DNA from: Cryomorphaceae bacterium
GTDB lineage: Bacteria > Bacteroidota > Bacteroidia > Flavobacteriales > ECT2AJA-044
Length of the DNA: 64,000 nt
NCBI GenBank assembly: GCA_017798125.1
Contig: CP059070.1
Coordinates: 124,001 to 188,000 of the forward strand
Direction of reading: 5' to 3'
Below are positions 34,252 to 43,465 of the stretch, piece by piece. Every line of letters starts with the position of its first letter. The stretch's first letter is position 1. Both the position numbers and the translations under genes were made by a program. A model generated the notes under the pieces. The model did no database searches. It worked only from the letters and a program-made list of their open reading frames with translations, and had not been told where the DNA came from.

Positions 34252-34832
34252 AGACGTGGATGTGGACCTTGTTGTTGGTGATGCTTATCGCGCCGTTAGG
34301 CGCAGATGCTCAAGACCTCATCACTTTTAATCAGGATCGGCTCGATATCAATCGATCGGGGATGTACGTGCTGGGCGGATGGGCCGCCGGAAACATGGCC
34401 CTCAGCGGTTGGCAGTATTACCAGACTGACGGCTCCACGAAGTATTTCCATCAAATGAATGTCTTTTGGAATTTGGTCAATCTGAGCATCGCTGGGATTG
34501 GCTATTACGGGGCCGTGACCGGAGCAACGGATTTGGACTTGGCCAACAGCCTCATCGAGCAGCGGAAAATTGAAAAGATCCTCCTGTTCAATGCCGGACT
34601 CGACGTTGCCTATGTTACGGCGGGCTTCTTGTTGCGCGAGCGAGCAAAGGTCAAAACGGATCGTATGGATCAGTTCACCGGTTGGGGTAACAGCCTCATA
34701 CTTCAGGGAAGCTTTTTGTTTGTCTTTGATCTGGTGATGCACCAAATTCATAGGAATCACGCCTCCGAGCTATTGAATGGACTCGACGTTTCCGTTGGTC
34801 TCTCGGGGCTTGCTTTGCGATACACCTTCTAG
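34248..34832 (+). CDS. Hypothetical exported membrane protein
   Basis: A 194-residue protein starting at an ATGA overlap with aat. A signal peptide ends near ADAQ. The mature part has about four hydrophobic segments (GGWAAGNMALSGWQY, FWNLVNLSIAGIGYYG, LFNAGLDVAYVTAGFLL, SLILQGSFLFVFDLVMHQI). The fold resembles small inner-membrane proteins often seen in Bacteroidota, but I cannot give a family with confidence. The 3' end overlaps a convergent small gene by about 60 bases. Confidence 0.65.
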   Translation: MKTWMWTLLLVMLIAPLGADAQDLITFNQDRLDINRSGMYVLGGWAAGNMALSGWQYYQTDGSTKYFHQMNVFWNLVNLSIAGIGYYGAVTGATDLDLANSLIEQRKIEKILLFNAGLDVAYVTAGFLLRERAKVKTDRMDQFTGWGNSLILQGSFLFVFDLVMHQIHRNHASELLNGLDVSVGLSGLALRYTF

Positions 34833-34967
34833 GTGCACCTTTTCGCGCTCCACCAGTTCATCCTGTGTAGGCTTGGGCTTTCCTTTTCCTCCAGCCATGA
34901 AGATCACCAGTCCCACAGCCGCAAATAACGGAAGGGAAAGGCAGACCAAATAGAGGAAGGTTTTCAT
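34770..34967 (-). CDS. Small single-pass membrane protein, doubtful
   Basis: A 65-residue frame with a leading hydrophobic helix (residues 4-25, LYLVCLSLPLFAAVGLVIFMAG) and a charged tail (GKGKPKPTQDELVEREKVHLEG). It overlaps the convergent gene's 3' end by 63 bases. The hydrophobic-then-charged pattern is typical of real small membrane proteins and lies mostly in otherwise empty sequence. It could equally be chance. Confidence 0.4.
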   Translation of the reverse strand: MKTFLYLVCLSLPLFAAVGLVIFMAGGKGKPKPTQDELVEREKVHLEGVSQSKPRETNGNVESIQ

Positions 34968-35019
34968 GAGGAGGAATTTAGAGCTTCTCCTCGATTTTGA
35001 ACATGACAGATGTTGCTGC

Positions 35020-35919
35020 CTAAGCGCGTTTTACATCAAGGGCGTCTCGCAGTGCATTTCCGACCAACATGAAGCTCATCACCAACAAGAGTATGGCGAC
35101 ACCAGGAATGATAGCCAGGTAGGCCTTATCCACAATGATGTAGCTGTAGTGGTCCTTGATCATCCCGCCCCAAGTTGGAATGGGTGGCTGAGCCCCAATT
35201 CCCAGGAAACTCAAACCGCTTTCGATCAAAATCGCGGAGGCAAAATTGGCCGCTGAAATGACGATTACTGGCGACCACACATTGGGGAGCACGTGAACGA
35301 AAAGGGCTCTCAGCGATTGAAAGCCGAGGGCTTCCGTAGCCTCGACGAATTCTTTTTCTTTCAAGGACATGACTTGTCCGCGAACGACACGAGCGACTTC
35401 GACCCACATGGTGAGGCCAACGGCCACAAATACTTGCCAAAACCCTTTGCCCAAGGCTAGTGTGATGGCAATGACCAGCAAAAGCGTTGGGATGCTCCAA
35501 ACAACGTTGATGAGCCACATGATGAAGGTGTCGACTCTTCCTCCGTAAAAACCGGCCAGTGCACCAAGTGTAACGCCCACCAGCAAGGAAATAAAGACGC
35601 TAATGAATCCTACGGCCAAGCTCACGCGCGCGCCGAGGACCATTCGGCTCAATAAGTCTCGGCCAAAGCGATCGGTCCCCAGCCAGAATGTTCGGTGGGT
35701 TGGCGTTCCGTTGACCTCGATTTTAGCGGTCGTTCCGGGTTTTTGAGCGGCCAAACTCAGGTCCATTTGATTGGCGTGAGCACTCTGGTCTGGGATAAAA
35801 AAGGGGCCAACTATGGCCGTGAAGGTGATGAGCACGATAAGCGAGAGACCAATCATACCCAAGGGCTGAGATCGGAATTGCTTCCACGCTCGAGCTGATG
35901 GAGAATCAGTCCAAGTCAT
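35020..35919 (-). CDS. ABC transporter permease (OppC/DppC type)
   Basis: A 299-residue inner-membrane permease with the OppC/DppC layout: an N-terminal helix near 18-42, then a periplasmic loop, then FWLGTDRFGRDLLSRMVLGARVSLAVGF and the cytoplasmic EAA loop EATEALGFQSLRALFVHVLPN, followed by GLSFLGIGAQPPIPTWGGMI. It would partner with OppB and the ATPases OppD/F for peptide or small-solute import. None of these is in the window, so this is a detached subunit. Its start overlaps the protease gene's end by 14 bases. Confidence 0.88.
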   Translation of the reverse strand: MTWTDSPSARAWKQFRSQPLGMIGLSLIVLITFTAIVGPFFIPDQSAHANQMDLSLAAQKPGTTAKIEVNGTPTHRTFWLGTDRFGRDLLSRMVLGARVSLAVGFISVFISLLVGVTLGALAGFYGGRVDTFIMWLINVVWSIPTLLLVIAITLALGKGFWQVFVAVGLTMWVEVARVVRGQVMSLKEKEFVEATEALGFQSLRALFVHVLPNVWSPVIVISAANFASAILIESGLSFLGIGAQPPIPTWGGMIKDHYSYIIVDKAYLAIIPGVAILLLVMSFMLVGNALRDALDVKRA

Positions 35920-37978
35920 CCACTATCAATAGTGCTTCTGCCAGCTCGACATCTTTGGTCAGACGTTCTTGAAAACGGCGGGTTTTCTCGAGCTGAACGG
36001 TATCGCGTTCAGCTGTCGCCATAACCAATTCGGTTGCCGTGAAATCTGCCTTGAACTCATCAATGGCCTTGAACTTCTCCGACTTATCCTCCCAGTCAGC
36101 GAGCAATTTCTGGTATGCTTCAAGCTGAAGCGGGAATTGGGAGAAATCGTCTTGCTCCTCTAGCCAGAGCGCTTCTCCTTGAATCAACTGAAACGTCTTG
36201 TTCTTTCCAACGCGTTTACCGGACTTGGCCTTAATTTGCTCCATCCGATCACCAACACTCCCAACGGTGGCGTAGTCCGCAGGTTTGATCTCATCCCAAG
36301 CGAGTGGAAACTCCAATTCTTTCTCTCCAAAATCCACCAGGTTATAAGAATTGGGGAGGACTACGTCTGGGGTGACTCCGCGAAGTTGGGTCGTGGTTCC
36401 GTCGATTCGGTAGAACTTTTGAATCGTCAATTTCAAAGCTCCGAGTGGCTTGAGTGCATCCGCCTGTCCACGTACCAAGTCATCAAACTCAAATACGTTC
36501 TGAACGGTGCCCTTGCCAAAAGTATGTGCCGCACCGACAACTACGGCTCGATCATAATCTTGTAACGCTCCCGCCAGGATTTCAGAGGCGCTTGCGCTAA
36601 AAGCGTTGACCAAGACAACCAAGGGTCCGTCATAAATAACTCCCTTTGCTTCGTCTTGCAAAACAACAGGGCTCTGACCTTTGGCCTTGACCTGTACAAC
36701 CGGGCCTTGGTCGATGAATAAGCCGGCAATATCAATAGCGCCTTGCAGAGATCCACCGCCGTTGTTTCGGAGATCAAAAACAACCCCTTCAATATCTTCT
36801 TTTTGAAGTTTGAGTAGCTCGTTCTTGACGTCTTCGCCGCAATCTCGACCGCTCCCATCAAAGCTCAAATAGAATTTCGGCAAACGGATATAACCGTACT
36901 TATCACCGTCATGCTCGATTACTGCGGAGCGGGCAAAAGTCTCTTCCAACACCACGACATCTCGAATAATCGAGATCTCTGTCATGGTTCCGTTGAGCTT
37001 ACGGAGGGTCAGGCGTACCTCGGTACCCTTGGGCCCTCGGATCAACTGAACTACATCCTCTATCCGCATATCCACCACATCAACGGGTTCTTCGTCGGCT
37101 TGAGCCACCTTGAGTATTTGGTCTCCTACTTTGAGTTCACCCATTCTCCAGCTCGGACTTCCGGATACAATTCGGGTCACTTCGACAAAACCGTCTTTGC
37201 TCACGAGTTGAGCGCCAATCCCCTCTAGCTGACCGGACATTTGAATTTCAAAGGCGTCTTGATCGTATGGGGGGAAGTACTGGGTATGCGGGTCAAAAAC
37301 CGCCGTGATGGAATTAATGTAGACCGCATGCCAATCCTTACGTTCCATTTCATCCATTCGGTCGTACCAGTCATCATGGCTCTTTAGGACCTTTTTGCGT
37401 GCCTTCACTTCAATTTCCTCGAGACTCAGACTATCGCCTTGACGCTCGAGCAAGTCATCGACCCGCAACATGGTTCGGTATTTCAAATACTGTCTCCAGT
37501 ATTCCTTTTGTTCTTCTGTGGTTGTGGCATAAGCGAGCTTACTCGGATCCGTCTCAATGTACTCTTCGACGGTGAAGTCAAAAGGTTCGGCAAGAATTTC
37601 TTGATAATGGGACTTGGTCTGCCCTATCCGCATCATGAGCGTCTCGTAAGTCGAATCGAAAAAGGTGTAATCCGAGGTTAAGACCGCATTGTCCAAATCG
37701 TTTCGATAGGCTGCCCATCCTTCAACATCAGCAGCCAAGAAGAATCGCTTTCCAGGATCCAAGGACTCCAAGTAAAAGTCGAACATGCGTTCGCTAAAGC
37801 TATTGTCGAAGGCCTGTGGTGCAAAGTGCGCCTGCTGAAGGCCACTGGTTACAAGCTGAATAATGAGCTCTTCTTTTTCCGCCTCAGACGGGCGATAAAA
37901 ACTGTATACAACTCCAACACTGAGCACAAGTGTGCCCAAAACAATCATCCACTTTTTTAACATATTCAAATGTGCCAT
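35906..37978 (-). CDS. Carboxy-terminal processing protease (Prc/Tsp family, S41)
   Basis: A 690-residue periplasmic S41A protease. A signal/anchor segment (residues 9-27) is followed by a helical N-domain and a PDZ domain (about 245-335, GIGAQLVSKDGFVEVTRIVSGSPSWRMGELKVGDQILKV). The catalytic domain has Ser463 in FSASASEI and Lys489 in TFGKGTVQ, spaced as in E. coli Prc (one residue longer). The length fits Prc rather than the shorter CtpA type. It trims C-termini of periplasmic substrates. It is co-transcribed with the OppC permease. Confidence 0.93.
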   Translation of the reverse strand: MAHLNMLKKWMIVLGTLVLSVGVVYSFYRPSEAEKEELIIQLVTSGLQQAHFAPQAFDNSFSERMFDFYLESLDPGKRFFLAADVEGWAAYRNDLDNAVLTSDYTFFDSTYETLMMRIGQTKSHYQEILAEPFDFTVEEYIETDPSKLAYATTTEEQKEYWRQYLKYRTMLRVDDLLERQGDSLSLEEIEVKARKKVLKSHDDWYDRMDEMERKDWHAVYINSITAVFDPHTQYFPPYDQDAFEIQMSGQLEGIGAQLVSKDGFVEVTRIVSGSPSWRMGELKVGDQILKVAQADEEPVDVVDMRIEDVVQLIRGPKGTEVRLTLRKLNGTMTEISIIRDVVVLEETFARSAVIEHDGDKYGYIRLPKFYLSFDGSGRDCGEDVKNELLKLQKEDIEGVVFDLRNNGGGSLQGAIDIAGLFIDQGPVVQVKAKGQSPVVLQDEAKGVIYDGPLVVLVNAFSASASEILAGALQDYDRAVVVGAAHTFGKGTVQNVFEFDDLVRGQADALKPLGALKLTIQKFYRIDGTTTQLRGVTPDVVLPNSYNLVDFGEKELEFPLAWDEIKPADYATVGSVGDRMEQIKAKSGKRVGKNKTFQLIQGEALWLEEQDDFSQFPLQLEAYQKLLADWEDKSEKFKAIDEFKADFTATELVMATAERDTVQLEKTRRFQERLTKDVELAEALLIVDDLD

Positions 37979-38000
37979 TTTTCGTTGACATTTACCCGCT

Positions 38001-38031
38001 TTTGCGGGTTAAGCAGGGCTCCCTACCTTTG
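38001..38031 (+). promoter_or_regulatory. Promoter for the MscS/LDT operon
   Basis: TTTG at 38001-38004, a 19-base spacer and TACCTTTG at 38024-38031: a full match to the Bacteroidota sigma-A pattern, 20 bases before the ATG at 38051. The TTTG is the loop end of an ACCCGC-TTTT-GCGGGT hairpin (37994-38009). Confidence 0.65.
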
Positions 38032-38050
38032 TCTTTTATAACTCAGACCT

Positions 38051-39334
38051 ATGCCACAAGGTTTCGCTAACAATTGGAGCAAAGAATATGCCCCAGATCA
38101 CTGGACTCGGAAGCTTCTCGAGAATTACGGTGTACAAGAAGACATTATTGCCTACGTAGGACTTGGTATCGATATTTTGATCCTCCTGCTTTTGGCCTGG
38201 ATTGCAGATCGTATAGCCAAATCCTTCATTCTCCGCATGGTCCGTGCCTACGTGACCCGTTCCAAAAATGAGTGGGACGACCTGCTCCTCGAACGGAAGG
38301 TATTCAACAACTTAGCCCACCTTGCCCCCGCTTTCGTGGTATACGAATTGTTTCCCTTTTTCTTTCAGGACTTTCCAGAAGCCACGGGACTGCTTCTGCA
38401 AGCGGTTGAAATTTACGCCATCGTTGTGGTCATCATGGTGGCCAATAGTTTTCTAAATGCGGTTCGGGACATTCTCTTTAAAACGGAGCGGTTCAAGGAC
38501 AAACCCATTGGCAGCTATGTGCAACTCGGAAAAATCATCCTGTACCTTTTCGGAGGAGTTTATCTAATCTCTTTAATTCTAGGAGTAAACCCACTTTCAA
38601 TCCTCGCTGGAATGGGAGCAGCTACAGCAGTGATGTTGCTCATCTTTCGGGATACAATTCTGGGTTTGGTGGCTTCCATTACGATTTCAGCGAACGACAT
38701 GGTCCGCATTGGGGACTGGGTCAGCTTTTCCAAATACGGAGCCGATGGTGACGTCATCGAGATTTCCTTGACGACTGTGAAAGTCCAGAACTGGGATGCA
38801 ACCATCACCACTGTTCCTACATACGCCTTTATGAGCGATGCCTTCAAAAACTGGAGGAACATGCAGGCTCTGGGCGTTCGACGAATCAAGCGATCGTTGC
38901 ACTTTAAGATGGGGACCGTCAAACTGGTCGACGGCGATATGCTTGAACGATTCAAGAAAATCGAGTTGGTGAAAGACTACATCGACGTCCGTCAAACCGA
39001 AATCGACACCTTCAACAAGGAGCACAACATTGACCGGGACACCCTGATCAATGGAAGAAACATGACGAACATCGGTGTATTCCGCCATTATGCCCAGGCC
39101 TACTTGGCCCAAAACCCGATGGTGGCAAAGGATCAAACCATGATGGTGCGTCAATTAGAACCGACGGAAAGTGGTATTCCGTTGGAAATCTACTGCTTTA
39201 GCACAGATACACGATGGGTGTACTACGAGGGGATTCAGGCGGACATTATGGACCACTTGATGGCTGCCGCCCGATACTTCGATCTTGAGATCTTTGAAAA
39301 TCCGACTGGGGATTTCAGCGTTCTTAAGAAATGA
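38051..39334 (+). CDS. MscS-family mechanosensitive channel (YbdG-like)
   Basis: A 427-residue membrane protein. About five hydrophobic helices (residues 35-60, 90-105, 115-140, 160-185 and 188-225) end in the MscS pore helix GMGAATAVMLLIFRDTILGLVASI, followed by the beta domain NDMVRIGDWVSF. The length and long loops fit the YbdG/MscM-type subgroup (about 415 residues). It releases solutes on membrane tension. Its stop overlaps the L,D-transpeptidase start (ATGA), a sensible pairing of osmotic safety and cell-wall crosslinking. Confidence 0.9.
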   Translation: MPQGFANNWSKEYAPDHWTRKLLENYGVQEDIIAYVGLGIDILILLLLAWIADRIAKSFILRMVRAYVTRSKNEWDDLLLERKVFNNLAHLAPAFVVYELFPFFFQDFPEATGLLLQAVEIYAIVVVIMVANSFLNAVRDILFKTERFKDKPIGSYVQLGKIILYLFGGVYLISLILGVNPLSILAGMGAATAVMLLIFRDTILGLVASITISANDMVRIGDWVSFSKYGADGDVIEISLTTVKVQNWDATITTVPTYAFMSDAFKNWRNMQALGVRRIKRSLHFKMGTVKLVDGDMLERFKKIELVKDYIDVRQTEIDTFNKEHNIDRDTLINGRNMTNIGVFRHYAQAYLAQNPMVAKDQTMMVRQLEPTESGIPLEIYCFSTDTRWVYYEGIQADIMDHLMAAARYFDLEIFENPTGDFSVLKK

Positions 39335-39870
39335 AAGTGCTTCTGGTTTTGATCTTGACATCGAGCTTTTCACTGAAGGCTCAGACCTCCGTGGATTCCA
39401 TTGTCGTCGATATATCGGAACAGAGACTATACACCTACAGTGGTCAAGACATCCTTGCCCGATATCCAGTCAGCACTTCCGCATACGGAATCGGATCTCA
39501 GTCGGGAAGCAACCGCACGCCCTTGGGCTGGCATCGGGTTCACAGTAAATACGGAGATGACTTGGCCCCAGGTGCCATTTTGAAAGGTCGAGTGCCCACT
39601 GGAGAAATGGCCGAGATTATTTCAGCGCCAAGAGCTTCGAATGAAGACCATGTCACTACCCGAATACTGTGGTTGGAAGGCCTTGAAAAGGGCAAAAATA
39701 AGGGAGAAGGGGTTGATTCCTTCCAAAGGTACATCTACATCCACGGGACACATGAGGAGGGCTTGATTGGTCAGCCTGCGTCCCACGGTTGTGTTCGCAT
39801 GATGAATGATGAAGTGATCGAGCTTTATCGCATCGTGCCGCAAGGCACATCCGTATATATTCAGCGCTAG
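39331..39870 (+). CDS. L,D-transpeptidase (YkuD family)
   Basis: A 179-residue exported protein with signal peptide MKVLLVLILTSSFSLKAQ. The YkuD catalytic block is intact: His138 in YIHGTH, and SHGCVRM with catalytic Cys154 and Arg156. It forms 3-3 peptidoglycan crosslinks or attaches proteins to peptidoglycan in the periplasm. It is in operon with the MscS gene. A palindromic element is found in the codons for RIVPQGT. Confidence 0.9.
   Translation: MKVLLVLILTSSFSLKAQTSVDSIVVDISEQRLYTYSGQDILARYPVSTSAYGIGSQSGSNRTPLGWHRVHSKYGDDLAPGAILKGRVPTGEMAEIISAPRASNEDHVTTRILWLEGLEKGKNKGEGVDSFQRYIYIHGTHEEGLIGQPASHGCVRMMNDEVIELYRIVPQGTSVYIQR
39830..39848. repeat. GCATC palindromic element, in CDS
   Basis: GCATC, stem GTGCC, loop GCAA, stem GGCAC. 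It matches the 30815 copy except for one extra loop base. Confidence 0.5.
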
Positions 39871-40991
39871 GCCTTGGTTTTACGTCCTTTCCATTCCACA
39901 TCGCCCAATTGGCTGTGGATGGCCGTCCCTACGATGGCAAAGGGATAGAGTACCGCCGTTGCCAGAGCGTCCCCCAGGGACAGTTTTTGGCCTTGAAGGT
40001 CAGCGTAGCTTTTGAGCATGGGGTAGTCAATCAAGAACTTGGCGATGAAGGCCCACCACCACGCTCCTGGAACGTGTCCTTCTCGAAGTCCCCAGATCAA
40101 TACGACGACGAGGAAGAGGTTGTACAAGAAGACTATCCAACTCACGCTTTGTGCATCCTTGTCCTTATAGTAGGCAGATTTGGACGCCCATCTTCGACGT
40201 TGGGTCCACCATTCAGAGTACGTTTTTGGCGGCGGAGTACTGACCATTGCCCGTCCATCCCAAACGAAGTCAATACTCTCTGGTTTGGATTTTGCTTGAT
40301 GGATCAAAAACAAGTCGTCACCGCTCGCGAAATTTAGATCTGCCCTACTCGACCATGATGACAGAAAAAAAGCTCGTCGCACGGCTAGGTTTCCACCACC
40401 AGCCATCAGCGCTCTTCCACTCGCAATTGAACCTGCCACAGAAGCCATAAGACTTGTAAATTCCAAAGCCATGTATCTTTGGTGCGGCCGCAATGACGGA
40501 CTCAATTGAACGGGACCTGCAACTACGCTCTTATCGACCCGCAAATATTTCGACATGGTGAATAACCAATATGGACCTGTCGTTGTGTCTGCATCTGTGC
40601 AAATTACCCATGGGGTTGAGGCCTTTTTAAAACCTAGATGGAGGCCAAATTTCTTTCCATGAATTCCAACTGGTAGGTCAAGGATCTGGTACTTCAGTTG
40701 ACTTCGCTCTAATAATTCTCTTAAAACGACTTCACCACCATCTTCGCTATGGTCATTGATGAATAAGTACTCTACTGATCCAGGGTAATCCTGCTCCTCG
40801 GCAGAAGACACGAAGGCTCTCCAGCTATCTTTTTCATTTCTAAAGGGAACGACAACCGTGAGATCGGGATGCTCACTAGACAAAGAAGGGCTTCGTGCTA
40901 CAAGAGAATCTATTCCCTTTCTATAGGAAAGGATAAGTCGAAAATAAAATATCAACAAAATAACGCCAATACACCAAGCAGCCGTGTTCAT
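39867..40991 (-). CDS. Glycosyltransferase family 2 protein
   Basis: A 374-residue membrane-bound GT2. An N-terminal helix (3-20) precedes the GT-A domain: LTVVVPFRNEKDSW, the DxD motif CTDADT (Asp133, Asp135), GGGNLAVRR, SGDDLFL and the WTQRRRWASKSAY motif (the Q/RxxRW type of processive or polyprenol-phosphate enzymes). Two C-terminal helices follow. It is translationally coupled (ATGA) to a flippase-like protein, so the pair likely makes and moves a lipid-linked glycan or glycolipid. Confidence 0.9.
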   Translation of the reverse strand: MNTAAWCIGVILLIFYFRLILSYRKGIDSLVARSPSLSSEHPDLTVVVPFRNEKDSWRAFVSSAEEQDYPGSVEYLFINDHSEDGGEVVLRELLERSQLKYQILDLPVGIHGKKFGLHLGFKKASTPWVICTDADTTTGPYWLFTMSKYLRVDKSVVAGPVQLSPSLRPHQRYMALEFTSLMASVAGSIASGRALMAGGGNLAVRRAFFLSSWSSRADLNFASGDDLFLIHQAKSKPESIDFVWDGRAMVSTPPPKTYSEWWTQRRRWASKSAYYKDKDAQSVSWIVFLYNLFLVVVLIWGLREGHVPGAWWWAFIAKFLIDYPMLKSYADLQGQKLSLGDALATAVLYPFAIVGTAIHSQLGDVEWKGRKTKA

Positions 40992-41941
40992 GCTCTCGAG
41001 TTTAAGGGCTCCTTAATCAATAGAATCAATCCGAAAATCATGGGAATAACAGTCATAAAAAACCAATTCACAAATACAGCCAGAACTACTTTCCCAGGAT
41101 CAAACCCGAAAGGACCAGAGAGTACAAGAACCAGAGAAGACTTTACGACAACATCAAATAATGAGAGGACTGGGAGAGCCAATGCAAGAAGATAAATCGC
41201 CTGAAACAGGCAAAATATAAGCCAATAATCACAAGACAGTCCAAGTGAGCACCAGATAAGTATATTTCCAATCGAGTAGCTCATAAAGCGAAACAGATTT
41301 AATACTGAAAGAATTCTCATTCTTGATGAATCCAAGCGAGCTCCCTCAGGAATCGCAGCACCTTTCAGCCGCCAGGATAATGGTATGAATACATGAAAAA
41401 TGCCCTCAAAACTTTTGTAGAGAAAAATGAACAACAATAAGAGAAGAACCCATAGAATCAGCAGGTATGGTGCAGGGTTCCAGTTTAGATCAAGAATCTT
41501 TGTAAGGAAATAGATTGCCGCAGGCCCACCAACCAGGGCCTTGACAAAATTTAAGTTCAGGTTATTCAACCACTGGCGTCCTAGGGCAAACTTACCCAGT
41601 TCTTTAGGGACTAAATACGATCTAAATCCATATTCGCCAGCTTTGAAGGGGGATATTAGACCGGCTACATGTGAAATAAGTACAACCTTCAGGCTTCTTG
41701 ACACCGTTTGCTCGAATTCTATTTGAAAAAGTAATTTCCACTTCAAGGCTTCGGAGATCCACGATGTTAAACTGAGTACAAGCAAAAGAAAGACCAACCT
41801 AATAAAGCCTAATCCACTTTCCTTTTTTAACAGAATGCCTTCATAGTCTTGAAGAGAAATATCCTGAAAGCGCTGGTATAAATACCAGATCGATCCAGCG
41901 ACAATGACTACCTTTAATATCCTGAAGGCCCAGATTTGCAT
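40988..41941 (-). CDS. Flippase-like (LPG-synthase TM / UPF0104) membrane protein
   Basis: A 317-residue protein with about eight hydrophobic helices. The patterns WISEALKWKLLFQI, ISHVAGLISPFKAGEYGFRSYL and LFDVVVKSSLVLVLSGPFGFD match the lysylphosphatidylglycerol-synthase transmembrane/AglD family, known to flip or anchor lipid-linked products. It lacks the cytoplasmic catalytic MprF domain. It is first in the pair with the GT2 gene and is divergent from ruvC by 27 bases. Confidence 0.8.
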   Translation of the reverse strand: MQIWAFRILKVVIVAGSIWYLYQRFQDISLQDYEGILLKKESGLGFIRLVFLLLVLSLTSWISEALKWKLLFQIEFEQTVSRSLKVVLISHVAGLISPFKAGEYGFRSYLVPKELGKFALGRQWLNNLNLNFVKALVGGPAAIYFLTKILDLNWNPAPYLLILWVLLLLLFIFLYKSFEGIFHVFIPLSWRLKGAAIPEGARLDSSRMRILSVLNLFRFMSYSIGNILIWCSLGLSCDYWLIFCLFQAIYLLALALPVLSLFDVVVKSSLVLVLSGPFGFDPGKVVLAVFVNWFFMTVIPMIFGLILLIKEPLNSRA

Positions 41942-41968
41942 GGGCTAAACATACGCTAAATCGAGGGA

Positions 41969-42520
41969 GTGAAGGAGAAAATCATCTTAGGGATTGACCC
42001 GGGTACACAGGTGCTTGGATGGGGGCTGATCGAGTGTAAAGGAAAGCAAATGAAATACCTCGACATGGGGGTCTATCGTATGCACTACAAAACAGGGGAT
42101 CATTTCTACCGACTGCACTCTGTCTACAAGCACATGCTCGAGCTCATCGAAAAGACGCGTCCAGATGAAATGGCTGCTGAATCTCCGTACTTTGGAAAGA
42201 ATGTGCAATCAATGCTGAAATTAGGGCGGGCTCAAGGGGTTATCATGGCCACTTCCTTTCAGCATCAGATACCGGTCTTTGAATACTCGCCCAGACGTAT
42301 AAAACAGGCGATTACCGGGCAGGGAGCTTCCAGCAAAGAACAAGTGGCCGGAATGCTGCAAAACTTGCTTAAAATCAAAGAAATGAAGGGTCCCTTAGAT
42401 GCTACGGATGGTTTAGCTGCTGCTGTTTGCCACCATTTCTCCAGTTCAGGCCCAGTTTCAACAGGAGGTCATAAAGACTGGGGCGACTTTCTGAAGAAGA
42501 ATCCTGATCGACTGGGTTAG
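41969..42520 (+). CDS. ruvC: Holliday junction resolvase RuvC
   Basis: A 183-residue endonuclease that cuts Holliday junctions with RuvAB. Catalytic acids are Asp10 (GIDPGT), Glu71 (AAESPYF), and Asp144 and Asp147 (DATDGLA), with the same spacing as in E. coli. The start is GTG at 41969, directly before the conserved EKIILGIDPG. No ATG is available in this position. The converging HIT gene overlaps its end by four bases. Confidence 0.95.
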   Translation: MKEKIILGIDPGTQVLGWGLIECKGKQMKYLDMGVYRMHYKTGDHFYRLHSVYKHMLELIEKTRPDEMAAESPYFGKNVQSMLKLGRAQGVIMATSFQHQIPVFEYSPRRIKQAITGQGASSKEQVAGMLQNLLKIKEMKGPLDATDGLAAAVCHHFSSSGPVSTGGHKDWGDFLKKNPDRLG

Positions 42521-42918
42521 TCCGATGTCAGTGCCGAAGCAATCTCTTGAGCTGTAGAAGACATGACCTCCGCTGAGAATTCCTTCTTGGGCGCCGAAAA
42601 ATTGATGTCCCCGACATGATTGATGGGAACCAAATGAATGTGCGCGTGGGGTACTTCGAGTCCAATGACCGCAACTCCAATTCGCTCGCATGGAATGACA
42701 CGATCCATTCCCTTGGCAACCTTCTGAGCGAAAGTCCAAAGTGCCCCGTGCTTATCACTCTCTAGGTCAAAGATATAGTCGGTTTCTTCCTTGGGTATGA
42801 CAAGGACATGACCTCTAACCAAAGGTTGAATATCCAAAAAGGCCAAATGGCGATCATCTTCAGCCACCTTGTAACAAGGTATCTCTCCCTGAACTATTTT
42901 GCTAAAGATCGATGCCAC
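42517..42918 (-). CDS. HIT family protein
   Basis: A 133-residue nucleotide hydrolase/transferase. The HIT motif HAHIHLVP (His91, His93, His95) is intact, with FLDIQPLVRGHVLVIPK in the N-terminal half. Members hydrolyse adenosine nucleotides such as AMP-lysine or ADP-linked substrates. The start overlaps the end of greA by one base. Confidence 0.92.
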   Translation of the reverse strand: MASIFSKIVQGEIPCYKVAEDDRHLAFLDIQPLVRGHVLVIPKEETDYIFDLESDKHGALWTFAQKVAKGMDRVIPCERIGVAVIGLEVPHAHIHLVPINHVGDINFSAPKKEFSAEVMSSTAQEIASALTSD

Positions 42919-43394
42919 TATTCACGGGTAATTTCAATGATCTCCAACTCGATCTCTCCAGCTGGAACTTGAATCTTAGCGCTATCTCCAACTGATTTAC
43001 CTAAGAGTCCTTTTCCAATAGGGCTGTTTACGGAGATACGGCCAGTTTTGAGGTCAGCCTCAGTCTCCGAGACTAGGGTGTACTTCATCTTAGCCCCATT
43101 CACCTTATTCTTTAAAGTCACCGTCGATAGAATAAGCACTTTTGAGGTATCCATTTGACTTTCATCGACAATACGCGCATTGGCGACGGTTTCTTTCAAC
43201 TTTGCAATCTTCAACTCCAATAGCCCTTGCGCCTCCTTCGCAGCATCGTATTCCGCGTTCTCAGAAAGATCGCCTTTATCTCGAGCCTCAGCTATTTGTT
43301 GGGATATCTTGGGTCGTTCTACAAACTCCAGCTCTTCCAATTCCTTTTTGAGCTTCTGAAGCCCTTCAGGAGTGTAGTATGATAACTTAGACAT
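42918..43394 (-). CDS. greA: Transcription elongation factor GreA
   Basis: A 158-residue protein with the GreA layout: a long N-terminal coiled coil (residues 1-75, with EGLQKLKKELEELEFVERPKISQQIAEARDKGDLSENAEYDAAKEAQGLLELKI) whose tip carries the DLSENAEYDAAKE acidic patch, and a C-terminal globular domain with SPIGKGLLGKSVGDSAKIQVP. It stimulates transcript cleavage by stalled RNA polymerase. The leader (43400-43470) has two mutually exclusive hairpins. Confidence 0.95.
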   Translation of the reverse strand: MSKLSYYTPEGLQKLKKELEELEFVERPKISQQIAEARDKGDLSENAEYDAAKEAQGLLELKIAKLKETVANARIVDESQMDTSKVLILSTVTLKNKVNGAKMKYTLVSETEADLKTGRISVNSPIGKGLLGKSVGDSAKIQVPAGEIELEIIEITRE

Positions 43395-43438
43395 AATTCA
43401 AGGATTAGTTCTCACTGGTCTTCTATAAATGCAAAAGA

Positions 43439-43465
43439 AGACCGAAAAACGGTCTCCAGCGAGAC
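43439..43465 (-). promoter_or_regulatory. Possible greA leader hairpins
   Basis: On the minus strand AGACCG-TTTTT-CGGTCT (43455-43439) is followed by TCTTTTG, like a terminator. An overlapping GTCTC-GCTG-GAGAC hairpin (43465-43452) would exclude it. A TATATTGC box lies just upstream (43475-43468), so the outer hairpin may start at the transcription start. Confidence 0.3.

Noticed and set aside
37994-38009. ACCCGC-TTTT-GCGGGT hairpin as a terminator
   Set aside because: It lies between divergent genes, where no transcript needs ending; part of it serves as the -33 box.
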